DNA of 64,000 bases from Algibacter lectus (GTDB lineage Bacteria > Bacteroidota > Bacteroidia > Flavobacteriales > Flavobacteriaceae): NCBI RefSeq assembly GCF_900112395.1, contig NZ_FOLN01000013.1:1-64000 (forward strand), given 5' to 3'. Numbering within the stretch: the stretch's first letter is position 1; every line of letters starts with the position of its first letter. Shown piece by piece: positions 1 through 9,876 of this stretch. Below the pieces are notes generated by a model. That model worked only from the letters and a program-made list of their open reading frames with translations. It ran no database searches and was not told where the DNA came from. The position numbers and the translations under genes were made by a program.

Positions 1-1
1 C

Positions 2-3000
2 ACCGTAGAATGTATAGCAGATGCGGTTCAACCAACAGCTCCAACAGTAACTGATGTTTGCGGTAATAACATTGTTCCTGTAATAACAGAAAACACCGAT
101 CCGGTTTGTGAAGGCGATAAAACTTACACCTTCACTTATACCGATTGTGCAAATAATGTGTCAGTTTACACGTATGCATATACGATTGAAACTACGACTT
201 TACCGGTGGTTCCAACGAATGATTCGAGTACAGTTATGGATGTTGCAGATGCTACAGAACCAGCTGCTCCTGTAGTAATCGATGTATGTGGAAATAACAT
301 TATTCCTGTTGTTACAGAAAATGAAGATCCGTTATGTGATGGTGAAAAAATATACACATTTACCTATACAGATTGTGCTGGTAATACTTCGGTTTACACT
401 TATACATATACTATAGATGTAACAGCAACTTTAGAGATTACGGATACCGATGTTACGGTATGTAGTGATGTTTCTATGGATTACGATTTAGCTAATTTAT
501 CATCATTATCAGGAGTTACCTTTACTTGGGAAATTGTTCCAAATACAAACGTTAGTGGTGCTGCAAATGGTAACGGAACAATCATATCAGATGTTATTAC
601 GAATACAAGTGGAGTAATTCAAAATATACTTTATACTATAACACCTTTTAATTCTGATGGGTGCGAAGGGAACACATTCGAGTTGTTAGTGTCTGTTAAT
701 CCAGAACCTTTTGTGTCTGTTTTACCTGTAGATGCAACGTGTAGTAATATTGCTTTAAATCATGATTTAACAACGGATGTTGATTTAAGTGGAACAACAT
801 TTTCATGGGTGGCCGATGAGAACAGTAATGTGAATGGTGAAACAACAACAATTTCAACAGCAAATTCAATTACAGATAATTTAATAAATACTTCAGGAGC
901 TGTTCAAACTATAATTTATACCATAACGCCAACATCAGCAGACGGATGTCTTGGAGATCCGTATCAATATATTGTAACCGTAAGCCCGGAAGCTGAACTT
1001 GTAGTTCGTAAATCGACATTAGCTGCTTCAGATGGAAGTTATAATACGGTTGGAGAGGTTATTCAATATGAAATTATAGTAGAAAATATTAATGAAGTTG
1101 AAGTAAGCAATGTAACACTTTCCGATGTAAATGCCGATTCAGGAAGTATTTCACCTTTAACTTTTAATACAATTCCAGCTTTTGGAACGGTTACTTTTAA
1201 CGCATCGCATACTATTACTCAAGCCGATTTAGATGCAGGCGAAGTTATAAATAGTGCTATAGCATCTGGTTTTGATCCTTGTGGAACTGAGGTTTCAGAT
1301 GTATCTGATGATCCGAGTACAACAGATCCTAATGATGCTACAGTTACAGTGTTAGAACAAACACCATCAATGTCTTTAGAAAAAGTAGTAACCTTTAATG
1401 ATGAAAACGCCGATGGTATTCCTCAAGAAGGAGAAACTTTAACCTATAACTTCACAGTTTCTAATACAGGAAACGTGTCGTTAACTAATATTTCTATTAG
1501 CGATCCATTGATTACTGTCAATGGTGGACCAATAGATTTGGTTCCTACAGGTTCTGACGCTACAACGTTCTTCGGAAATTATACCATTACTCAATCTAAT
1601 ATTGATTCAGGAAGTATTACAAATTCGGCAACCGTATCGGGTAATGATCCTAAAGGAAATCAAGTTCTCGATGTTTCAGATGATCCAAATAATACTACAA
1701 ACACTGATGTTAATGGCGATGGTGAGCCAGATGATGCGACTATATTTAATTTTGATGAAGTCGCGATGTTAGCTGTTTCTAAAACAGGTGTTTTTATTGA
1801 TGCTAATGGAGATGGCGTAGCGCAAGTAGGAGAAACTATAGCTTATACTTTTGATGTGGTTAACATAGGGAATGTAACGCTTTACGGCGTGTCTATTTCA
1901 GATCCTTTAGTAACTGTTTCGGGAGCACCAATTACTTTAGCGCCAACCGAAATAGATAATACTACGTTTACTGCTGTTTACACCTTAACGCAAGATGATA
2001 TAAATTCAGGAGATGTTTCTAACACCGCAACGGTATCTGGAACTTCGCAAAGAGGAACTTTTGTAAGTGCAGTTTCCGATGATCCAACAACATCAGCAAA
2101 TAATGACCCTACGGTTACAACATTGTTACAAGATCCTAAATTATCCTTATTAAAAACGTCTCAGTTTAATGATGAAAATGGAAATGGTTTCCCTGAAGTA
2201 GGTGAAACTGTTAGTTATTCTTTTGATGTTCGAAATACAGGAAATGTTACCATAACAAATATTGTAATAACAGATAATTTGGTTTCAGTAAACGGAGGTC
2301 CTATCGATCTTCTTCCAAACGAAAGAGACGATTCAACATTTACAGCAACCTATACCTTAACATTGGCAGATATTAATTCGGGTAGTGTTAGTAATTCGGC
2401 TTTAGTTTCAGGACAAGATCCAAATGGTAATACTGTGACAGATACATCAGACGATCCAAATAACCCAACAAATAACGATGTGGATAGCGATGGAGATCCT
2501 GATGATGATACGGTAACGCTTTTAGCGGCTAATCCGAAAATGAGTGTGACTAAAACAGGTGTTTTTGTAGATGAAAATAACGATGGTATTTCTCAAGTAG
2601 AAGAAACTATTAGCTACACCTTCAATGTTGTAAATACAGGTAATGTTACTATTAATAGTATTACTATAACAGATGCTTTGGTTACGGTTTCGGGAGGAGC
2701 AATAACCCTAAATCCAACTGAAAATGATAACACTACATTTACAGCTGTATATACCATTACTCAAACGGATATCGACTCAGGAAGCATAAGTAATACGGCT
2801 GTAGTTAATGGTGAAGCGCCAAACGGAAGTGGAGTGACAGATACTTCTGATGATCCAACCAATGCTACAGATTTTGATGCTAACGGAGATGGCGAACCAG
2901 ATGATGCTACCATTACCACGCTACCAGTACAAGGCGGTATTAGTTTAACTAAAGCAACTTTACCAGCAACAGATGGAAGTTATGATACCGTTGGAGAACA

Positions 3001-6000
3001 AATAGTTTACGCATTAATAGTAACCAATACAGGTAATGTAACCTTAACTAATGTTAGTGTAACAGATGCCAATGCCGATAGCGGAAGTATTGTACCTGCA
3101 GTTATTTCAAGTATCGCGCCAGGGACAAGTGTTTCTTTAACGGCAATACATACCATTACTCAAGATGAAATAAATTCAGGATTAGTTACCAATACAGCAT
3201 CGGTTTCTGGTACAGATACATTCGGGAATGTTGTTACAGATGATTCGGATGATCCAAATGATGCAACAGATAATGATACTAATGCAGATGGCGAACCAGA
3301 CGATATAACCAATACAATTATTGCTCAAAACGCATCAATGCAATTAGAAAAACTATCGGTGTTTAATGATGAAAATGGCGATGGTATACCTCAAAAAGAT
3401 GAAACTTTAACATATAATTTTTCAGTAACGAATACAGGTAATGTAACGCTGACTAATATTTTGGTTACAGATCCTTTAGTTACGGTTAATGGCGGACCAA
3501 TAACTTTAATGCCAGCCGAAGTAAATAATGCAACATTCTATGCCGTTTATACTATTACACAAGCCGATATTGATCTTGGTAGTATTACAAATTCTGCAAC
3601 CGTAAATGGTGAAGATACTAATGGTGCAAATGTAATAGATATTTCTGATGACCCGACGAATGCTACCGATTTTGATGCTAATGGAGATGGCGAACCAGAT
3701 GATGCTACTGTTACAACTTTAGCAAGTAATCCGGAATTAAGCGTCGCCAAAACCGGTGTGTTTATCGATGCTAATCAGGATGGCTTAGCTCAGGCAGGAG
3801 AAACCATTCAATATACGTTTGATGTTTCTAACACAGGGAATGTGACTATCTCTGGGATAACTATTACAGATCCTTTAGTTTCAGTTTCAGGTAGCGCTAT
3901 TACTTTAATTCCGGGTGAAACGGATAGTACTACATTTACAGCAATATATGTTTTAAATCAAACCGATGTTAATACAGGTAGTGTTGAAAATATGGCTACG
4001 GTTTCAGGTGCAGATCCATCAGGAAACACAATAACCGATGATTCTGATGATCCAACAACAAGTAATAATAACGATGCAACTGTTACTAGTTTATCAAGAG
4101 ATCCTAAATTATCATTATATAAAATAGGAACATTTAACGATGAAAATGCTGATGGAATTCCACAGACAGGTGAAACAATATCTTATGTTTTTGATATTAG
4201 AAATACAGGAAATGTAACCATCTTCGGAATTACAATTACAGATCCAATTGTAAGTGTTGTGGGTGCTCCAATAGATTTAAATCCTGGGCAAGTTAATAAT
4301 ACTAATTTCTCTGCAGTTTATACTATTCAGCAAAGTGATATCGATTCTGGTAATTTAACAAATACTGCTCTGGCCATAGGGCAAGATATTGATGGAAGTA
4401 CTGTAACCGATGTTAGCGATTTCTCTGATGATCCCGATAACCCAACCAATGTAGATATTAATGGTGATGGAGATCCAGATGATCCAACAGTAACAAGTTT
4501 AACTAGAAACCCAGAATTAACTTTAACTAAAACAGGAACTTTTAATGATGCCAACGGAAACGGTCTTGCCAATGTAGGTGAAACTATTAGTTATGCATTT
4601 GAAGTGATTAACTCAGGAAATGTAACCGTTACCGATATTAGTATTTCAGATCCGTTAGTTGCGGTAAATGGAACTGCTATAGATTTAATTCCTGGTCAAA
4701 TAGATAATGCAACATTTACAGCTGTTTATACTATTACTCAATTTGATATCGATTCGGGCAGTATAACAAATGCCGCAGTGGTTACAGGTGAGGATCCTGA
4801 TGGAAATGATGTTTCAGATAATTCTGATGATCCAAACAACCCAGCCAATGTAGATGATAATAATGATGGAAACCCAGACGATGATACCATTACAAGTTTA
4901 CCAATAGAAGGTAAAATAAGTATTCTTAAAGAAGCCTTAGTGGCTGCCGATGGAAGTTACGATAGTGTTGGAGAGCAAATCGCTTACAATATTACTGTAA
5001 CCAATACAGGTAACATTACATTAACTAATATTTTAATAACAGATGCTAATGCCGATGCTGGTAGTATTTCTCCAGCAAATATTACCTTATTAGTTCCTGG
5101 TGAAAGTGTTTCTGTTACAGCAACACATACATTAACGCAAACAGATTTAGATGCCGGAACGGTTTCAAACTCAGCGAATGTAAATGCAACCGATGCTTTA
5201 GGTAATGCTGTAAGCGATATTTCTGATGATCCAAATAATACTGCAGATGTTGATGCTAATGCCGATGGAGATCCGGATGATGTAACAGTAACGAGTATTA
5301 CTCAATCACCATCAATCTCGCTTACCAAAGCGGCCGATTTAGCGCCAGATGGTTTATGGGATAGCGTAGGAGAGGTTATTACTTATGTTTTAGAAGTTGC
5401 TAATACAGGTAATGTTACTTTAATAGATATTATAATTTCTGATATCAATGCTGATGCAGGAAGTATTTCTCCTGCCATTATCGCAACATTAGCACCAGGA
5501 GAAAGCATGATGCTAGGAGCAAACCATACTATTACACAAAGTGATTTAGATACAGGTTCGGTAACAAATACTGCAGTTGTAAATGCTAAAGATCCTAAAG
5601 GAGTTTTAGTTACAGATGACTCTGATGATCCAAATAATACTACAGATAATGATACCAATGGCGATGGAGAACCAGATGATGCAACAGTAACCGTTACGCC
5701 ACAATTGGCTATTTTAGATGTAACTAAAGCTGTCGATTTTGGTTCGTATACCAATATTGGAGATGTTTTAACGTATAGTATTTCAGTTACCAATGCTGGT
5801 AATGTTACTTTATTAAATATCATTTTATCAGATACTAATGCAACATTTACAAGTGGATCAACTGTGGCCTCTTTAGCGCCAGGAGAAACCTTTACAGCTA
5901 ACGCGGAGCATGCGGTAACGGTTGAAGATATTGATGCAGGTAGCGTAGTTAATACAGCCTTTGTAGATGCAACAATTGTTAATTCAACAACTTCAATCCG

Positions 6001-6739
6001 GGAAGATTCCGATGATCCAGATAATGCAACAAATGCCGATTTAGATAATGATGGTGATCCAGATGATGCAACAGTAAGTGTTTTTGGTGGAGCTTCAGAT
6101 TTAAGCATTGATAAAGTTGTAGATCAGGCAGAACCAGTTGTTAATAACGAAGTTGTTTTTACTATTACTTTAACCAATGAAGGTTCTGTAACGGCAAATA
6201 ATATTGTAGTTGAAGAATTTATTCCTAGTGGATATGAATTTACCTCTTACATAGCTACGGCCGGAACTTATTCTGAGTTGGATGGCGAATGGACGGTGCC
6301 TGTATTAAATGAAGGCGATATACAACTTTTAGAAATTACGGTTGAAGTTTTAGGTACTGGAGATTATTTAAATACAGCGACTATTTTTAGTTTAGATGGT
6401 GGAATGGATATGAATACATCAAACAACACATCTACCGCTTTTGTTACACCGCAATGTTTGGAAGTATATAACGAGTTCTCTCCAAATAGTGATGGCGATA
6501 ACGACTTTTTCTTAATTAGTTGTATTGAAAACTATCCAAATAATAAATTGGAGGTTTATAACCGTTGGGGTAATATTGTTTACCAAGCCAAAGGATATTC
6601 TAATACTTGGGATGGAACTTCTAACGGAAGGGTAACCATAAACGAGGCAAAAGAGCTACCTGTTGGGACGTATTATTATGTTCTAGATTTAGGTAATGGT
6701 TCTAAACCAAAAACAGGTTGGATATATATTAATAGATAG
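2..6739 (+). CDS. giant cell-surface adhesin with tandem DUF7507/DUF11 repeats and CHU_C sorting domain (5' partial)
   Basis: The reading frame is open from base 2, so the gene begins upstream of the window; about 2,245 residues are visible. Order of domains: two copies of a ~55-residue module with the pattern DVCGNNI-PV-TEN-DP and YTFTYTDCA (bases 2-420); two PKD/Ig-like modules ending in YTITP (about 430-990); thirteen DUF7507-type beta-sandwich repeats (about 995-6090), each with a G-ET/GE-I-Y start and a NTGNVT core; one DUF11-like repeat; and a C-terminal gliding-motility-associated domain (NEFSPNSDGDNDFF, LEVYNRWGN, GTYYYVLDL). The last domain is the T9SS type B sorting signal, so the protein should be exported to the cell surface. 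Asp-rich linkers (NGDGEPDD) between repeats look Ca-binding. A likely role is adhesion or a surface stalk (inferred). No PorP/SprF-like partner follows it. Confidence 0.9.
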   Translation, partial: TVECIADAVQPTAPTVTDVCGNNIVPVITENTDPVCEGDKTYTFTYTDCANNVSVYTYAYTIETTTLPVVPTNDSSTVMDVADATEPAAPVVIDVCGNNIIPVVTENEDPLCDGEKIYTFTYTDCAGNTSVYTYTYTIDVTATLEITDTDVTVCSDVSMDYDLANLSSLSGVTFTWEIVPNTNVSGAANGNGTIISDVITNTSGVIQNILYTITPFNSDGCEGNTFELLVSVNPEPFVSVLPVDATCSNIALNHDLTTDVDLSGTTFSWVADENSNVNGETTTISTANSITDNLINTSGAVQTIIYTITPTSADGCLGDPYQYIVTVSPEAELVVRKSTLAASDGSYNTVGEVIQYEIIVENINEVEVSNVTLSDVNADSGSISPLTFNTIPAFGTVTFNASHTITQADLDAGEVINSAIASGFDPCGTEVSDVSDDPSTTDPNDATVTVLEQTPSMSLEKVVTFNDENADGIPQEGETLTYNFTVSNTGNVSLTNISISDPLITVNGGPIDLVPTGSDATTFFGNYTITQSNIDSGSITNSATVSGNDPKGNQVLDVSDDPNNTTNTDVNGDGEPDDATIFNFDEVAMLAVSKTGVFIDANGDGVAQVGETIAYTFDVVNIGNVTLYGVSISDPLVTVSGAPITLAPTEIDNTTFTAVYTLTQDDINSGDVSNTATVSGTSQRGTFVSAVSDDPTTSANNDPTVTTLLQDPKLSLLKTSQFNDENGNGFPEVGETVSYSFDVRNTGNVTITNIVITDNLVSVNGGPIDLLPNERDDSTFTATYTLTLADINSGSVSNSALVSGQDPNGNTVTDTSDDPNNPTNNDVDSDGDPDDDTVTLLAANPKMSVTKTGVFVDENNDGISQVEETISYTFNVVNTGNVTINSITITDALVTVSGGAITLNPTENDNTTFTAVYTITQTDIDSGSISNTAVVNGEAPNGSGVTDTSDDPTNATDFDANGDGEPDDATITTLPVQGGISLTKATLPATDGSYDTVGEQIVYALIVTNTGNVTLTNVSVTDANADSGSIVPAVISSIAPGTSVSLTAIHTITQDEINSGLVTNTASVSGTDTFGNVVTDDSDDPNDATDNDTNADGEPDDITNTIIAQNASMQLEKLSVFNDENGDGIPQKDETLTYNFSVTNTGNVTLTNILVTDPLVTVNGGPITLMPAEVNNATFYAVYTITQADIDLGSITNSATVNGEDTNGANVIDISDDPTNATDFDANGDGEPDDATVTTLASNPELSVAKTGVFIDANQDGLAQAGETIQYTFDVSNTGNVTISGITITDPLVSVSGSAITLIPGETDSTTFTAIYVLNQTDVNTGSVENMATVSGADPSGNTITDDSDDPTTSNNNDATVTSLSRDPKLSLYKIGTFNDENADGIPQTGETISYVFDIRNTGNVTIFGITITDPIVSVVGAPIDLNPGQVNNTNFSAVYTIQQSDIDSGNLTNTALAIGQDIDGSTVTDVSDFSDDPDNPTNVDINGDGDPDDPTVTSLTRNPELTLTKTGTFNDANGNGLANVGETISYAFEVINSGNVTVTDISISDPLVAVNGTAIDLIPGQIDNATFTAVYTITQFDIDSGSITNAAVVTGEDPDGNDVSDNSDDPNNPANVDDNNDGNPDDDTITSLPIEGKISILKEALVAADGSYDSVGEQIAYNITVTNTGNITLTNILITDANADAGSISPANITLLVPGESVSVTATHTLTQTDLDAGTVSNSANVNATDALGNAVSDISDDPNNTADVDANADGDPDDVTVTSITQSPSISLTKAADLAPDGLWDSVGEVITYVLEVANTGNVTLIDIIISDINADAGSISPAIIATLAPGESMMLGANHTITQSDLDTGSVTNTAVVNAKDPKGVLVTDDSDDPNNTTDNDTNGDGEPDDATVTVTPQLAILDVTKAVDFGSYTNIGDVLTYSISVTNAGNVTLLNIILSDTNATFTSGSTVASLAPGETFTANAEHAVTVEDIDAGSVVNTAFVDATIVNSTTSIREDSDDPDNATNADLDNDGDPDDATVSVFGGASDLSIDKVVDQAEPVVNNEVVFTITLTNEGSVTANNIVVEEFIPSGYEFTSYIATAGTYSELDGEWTVPVLNEGDIQLLEITVEVLGTGDYLNTATIFSLDGGMDMNTSNNTSTAFVTPQCLEVYNEFSPNSDGDNDFFLISCIENYPNNKLEVYNRWGNIVYQAKGYSNTWDGTSNGRVTINEAKELPVGTYYYVLDLGNGSKPKTGWIYINR

Positions 6740-7187
6740 AATGAGTTGTTAAGAAAGCAGAATGTTATTACTAGGTTTATGTGATTGAAAGCTCATTTAA
6801 AATGAAGTAATAAAAAATTAATAATTAAGAAAATATAATAGGTTGATGTTGATGGTGCGCCAGAAATATCAGCCTATTGTTTTCTGTTAATATATGCTTC
6901 TACATTTTTTCTGAAGAATAAAAGTGCCTTAGGGTCTTTTAAAAATCTTTTTTTATTAAGAAATGAAATACACTTAAAACATGAAGAATTATTACGTTGT
7001 CATCCCTTTTTTTAATGGTATTAAATATTTAAAATGAATTTTATAACGAGAAGTATTTTGAGTTCTTACAATATAGCCCGTTATGCTTCAGAACTGAATG
7101 AAGTTTGTTGTAAAATGATTAAATATAAAAGCCTCTCATTAAGTCTAAAACTTGATGAGAGGCTTTTATATTTATTATAAGTAAAAA
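6740..7187. other. intergenic region between adhesin and PUL
   Basis: This 448-base AT-rich stretch has no convincing gene. It contains a 19-codon open frame (6981-7037) whose peptide reads MKNYYVVIPFFNGIKYLK, reminiscent of a glycosyltransferase-2 N-terminus, and a 50-codon frame after it; neither is supported as a gene. The right end holds a strong bidirectional terminator. Confidence 0.6.
7121..7173. terminator. bidirectional rho-independent terminator
   Basis: A near-perfect inverted repeat has arms at 7121-7143 and 7151-7173 around a 7-base loop. The GC-rich core is GCCTCTCAT/ATGAGAGGC, flanked by A- and T-rich ends that give a U tract in both directions. It lies 15 bases after the stop of the leftward PUL operon and about 380 bases after the adhesin stop, so it probably serves both. 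Confidence 0.85.
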
Positions 7188-8096
7188 CTAGATACCTATT
7201 TGGTTTACGCCATCTACTACACGGTTTCTGAAATCAAAAACATCTTTAGCAACGTAACTTACGCCATTAAAATCAAAAGAATAATTAAGAATTAGCTCTC
7301 TAGTTTCAGGATTGTATGATGAGCCACCATCATCGGTAATGGCAACACCTCCGCTAGCGGTGTCAATAGTGATTGTATTATCATCTGCAATTATAATATT
7401 CATTTTTTTATCTGCACCTCTTAAGTCTGCAATACCATTGCAAACCAAAGTGTTTGGGGCTACCATTGTTAACTCCAAATCGTCTGTAATACCTCCTGGG
7501 TAAACAACAGTTTCTGTAGTTCCGTTAGTTTTTTCAAATTGACCTGTTTGTATATAATTACCATAAAGTTGATTGATATACGAAAATGAAATTACAGAAG
7601 ATTTTAAATCTTCTAAAATAGAATCTGCTTTTACAACATTCTCCAATCTAAACCCTAATGCATAATTGTTACCTAAAGATACTGGATCTGCAAGAAAGTT
7701 AATAGAATCTGCTTTTACATAAACAAACCCTTGTGTTTTACCTGCTGGAATAATTATTTTATTGTCTGCTGGATTTCCTTCACTATCTACAAGAGAATAA
7801 TAATTTGATGGTAATACGGTATTTCCTGCATCGGTTACAAGTACATCATCTAAAGAAAAGGTTACTTCCACATTTTCTGTATTAGATAAACGCCCGCCTA
7901 AAACAACACCTACACCAATTTGCATGCCTTCACCCATTATAAAGGTACGGTCTATTTCTGCTTTTGGTAAATAAACAGAAGTGAATTCAAATTCGTTTTC
8001 AACAAAATCGTCGTAAGAACATGATGCAGCACCCAATACAATCACTAATAAAAGAGCGAATGATTGAGTAATCGATTTTAATTTATTTTTCTTCAT
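7188..8096 (-). CDS. DUF1735-family PUL surface lipoprotein (putative glycan-binding)
   Basis: This 302-residue protein has an n-region MKKNKLK, a hydrophobic stretch and lipobox GAASCS, so it should be an outer-membrane lipoprotein. The N-terminal half (VYLPKAEIDRTFIMGEG, followed by V-V-FSLDD and PSNYYSL) resembles DUF1735, an Ig-like domain common in lipoproteins next to SusD; the C-terminal half resembles DUF4361. A longer frame starts at a TTG at 8123, but the ATG at 8096 gives a normal signal peptide and is preferred. It follows the SusD stop by 20 bases and ends the leftward operon. By position it is a surface glycan-binding protein candidate; no catalytic motif is visible. Confidence 0.8.
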   Translation of the reverse strand: MKKNKLKSITQSFALLLVIVLGAASCSYDDFVENEFEFTSVYLPKAEIDRTFIMGEGMQIGVGVVLGGRLSNTENVEVTFSLDDVLVTDAGNTVLPSNYYSLVDSEGNPADNKIIIPAGKTQGFVYVKADSINFLADPVSLGNNYALGFRLENVVKADSILEDLKSSVISFSYINQLYGNYIQTGQFEKTNGTTETVVYPGGITDDLELTMVAPNTLVCNGIADLRGADKKMNIIIADDNTITIDTASGGVAITDDGGSSYNPETRELILNYSFDFNGVSYVAKDVFDFRNRVVDGVNQIGI

Positions 8097-8116
8097 AATC
8101 TTTATTTTATTGTTTT

Positions 8117-9850
8117 TTACCAACCTTGGTTTTGTTTCAAATTAGTGTTTATCAACAACTCGCTATATGGCAAAGGTAAATAGTAATTTTTAGCTTCGTA
8201 GTTTCTTCTTTCTACATCTATATTTTGATAAGAAAAAGTGTCGTCTGTATTTTTAGTAATTTTAACACCTTTTACATCTTCAATATTAACGATATTTTTC
8301 CATCTTCTTAAATCATGAAAACGTTCGCCTGTAAAACATAGTTCGATACGTCTTTCATTTTCTAAAAGTGTTTTAAAGTCTGCGCTATTTGCTGAAACTT
8401 CGTCTAGATAAGGGTCGGTGTTAAGTCCTGCACGTTTTCTAACCATAGCTAATGCTTCTTTTGCAGAGAAATTAAATCCTGCTGGAGCTACATCTGGTTG
8501 TCCGTAAGCTTCATTTACAGCTTCTGCATAACTTAAATACATATCTGTAAAGCCTAATTGAACATAAACTTTTTCTAGGGTAGTGGTAGGGTTAAGAGCC
8601 GCTGGATCGAAATCTAAGTTATTCAAAAACTTTTTTAAATAATAACCTGTTCTTGTGCCTTCACTTTTAATGAATCCACCAAAATTATCTTGACCGCCTT
8701 CAAAAGTTTCTAAAGCTGTAAAATCTGTACACGATTCAGAAGTGAAACATTGATCATTATTATAGAAAATAAATTTATAAAATCTATCATCTCTTGAAGT
8801 ATATGGTGTAGAAGCATCATATAAACTTTCTGTCATATCGATTGGATATCCATTTGCAGAAGGAAAAGCATCTACTAAGTTTTGAGAAGGATTTACTTCG
8901 CCTTGCCCGTATAAAGTAGGTGGGTATAAACGGTTTTCTAAAGCATTGTTATTTAATGAAGAACGCATTCTCCATATGTGATCAGGATTATCATCATTAC
9001 TAAAATCAAAAGCGCTAAGTGATTTTAATCCACCGTTTAGTTCAATAACATCATGAAATTTTTCTGCTGCGTCTACCCATTTAGAAATATCGTTAGAAGG
9101 ATTGAATGCAGGACTTGCCGCGAATAATGCTACTTTGGCTTTTAAAGCATAAGCCGCTAAACCGCTCGCTCTACCTATTTCTTCTACACTATAACCTGGA
9201 TTATCGCCTCCTGTGCCTGAGTATGTAAGTGGTAGATTAGCTATAGCAATATCTAAATCTGCATTAATTTGGTTAACACATTCATCATATGTATTTCTGC
9301 TTAATGAAGCATAGTCTTCGTTTTCTAAAATACCATTAACTATAGGGAAACCTAACATTTCTCCATCTGCAGATGGTCCGCCAAATACTTTAAGTAATTC
9401 CCATTCTGCCCAAGCTTTTAAAAAGAAAGCTTCACCATAATATCTAGCTAAAACACGCTCGTTTTCTTCAGCATCACTGGGGTTAAGTAAAAATGGTAAT
9501 CCTGTATCGTGAACAAGTTCTATATATTGATATACTTGTCTAATATTATTGTAAGACTGTTGCCAAACATAATTGTAAGGGTTGCTTGTTGGTCCCCAAT
9601 ATCCGGTAGCTAAATCTGTTTCTTCAGAATTTAAAACACCATTATCAGTAAGGTATTCAACTCCAAAATCTGTGAAATATCTAAATTGATAGTCGGTATA
9701 AATATCGTCTATTAGACCTCTAGAGCGTTGTCTTGATTCTACAACAATTTCTTCTTGTGTGTATTGAATTTCATCTTCTAAAAACTCACTACATCCAGAA
9801 AACCCTAGTGTCAGGATAATAATTGGTAATAATTTATTGATTAATTTCAT
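8117..9850 (-). CDS. SusD/RagB-family glycan-binding lipoprotein (second pair)
   Basis: This 577-residue protein has a signal peptide with lipobox GFSGCS, so it is a surface lipoprotein. It shows SusD hallmarks: early Q-x-x-Y/VWQQSYNNIRQVYQYIE helices, FFLKAWAEWELLKVFGG, the TPR-like EIGRASGLAAYALKAKVALFAASP segment, and a C-terminal MVRKRAGLN...LLENERRIELCFTGERFHDLRRW block ending in YLPLPYSELLINTNLKQNQGW. SusD proteins cap the SusC channel and bind the incoming oligosaccharide. It lies 26 bases downstream of its SusC partner and upstream of the DUF1735 protein, in the leftward PUL operon. Confidence 0.95.
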   Translation of the reverse strand: MKLINKLLPIIILTLGFSGCSEFLEDEIQYTQEEIVVESRQRSRGLIDDIYTDYQFRYFTDFGVEYLTDNGVLNSEETDLATGYWGPTSNPYNYVWQQSYNNIRQVYQYIELVHDTGLPFLLNPSDAEENERVLARYYGEAFFLKAWAEWELLKVFGGPSADGEMLGFPIVNGILENEDYASLSRNTYDECVNQINADLDIAIANLPLTYSGTGGDNPGYSVEEIGRASGLAAYALKAKVALFAASPAFNPSNDISKWVDAAEKFHDVIELNGGLKSLSAFDFSNDDNPDHIWRMRSSLNNNALENRLYPPTLYGQGEVNPSQNLVDAFPSANGYPIDMTESLYDASTPYTSRDDRFYKFIFYNNDQCFTSESCTDFTALETFEGGQDNFGGFIKSEGTRTGYYLKKFLNNLDFDPAALNPTTTLEKVYVQLGFTDMYLSYAEAVNEAYGQPDVAPAGFNFSAKEALAMVRKRAGLNTDPYLDEVSANSADFKTLLENERRIELCFTGERFHDLRRWKNIVNIEDVKGVKITKNTDDTFSYQNIDVERRNYEAKNYYLPLPYSELLINTNLKQNQGW

Positions 9851-9876
9851 TGTTTTATTTTTTTACCATTCATTAA

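Noticed and set aside
1000-6100. Regular repeats that might be read as a CRISPR or satellite array
   Set aside because: The period is about 390-420 bases, repeats are diverged at DNA level and encode continuous protein domains.
5383-6108. A 241-codon open frame antisense to the adhesin
   Set aside because: It lies wholly within the repeat region and has low-complexity Ser/Val/Leu-rich composition that mirrors the adhesin repeats; no signal or family is visible.
6981-7037. Short frame resembling a glycosyltransferase N-terminus
   Set aside because: Only 18 residues before a stop; too short to support even as a remnant without a database match.
8097-8123. Longer start (TTG at 8123) for the DUF1735-type lipoprotein
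   Set aside because: It would overlap the SusD stop and put nine residues before a normal signal peptide start.
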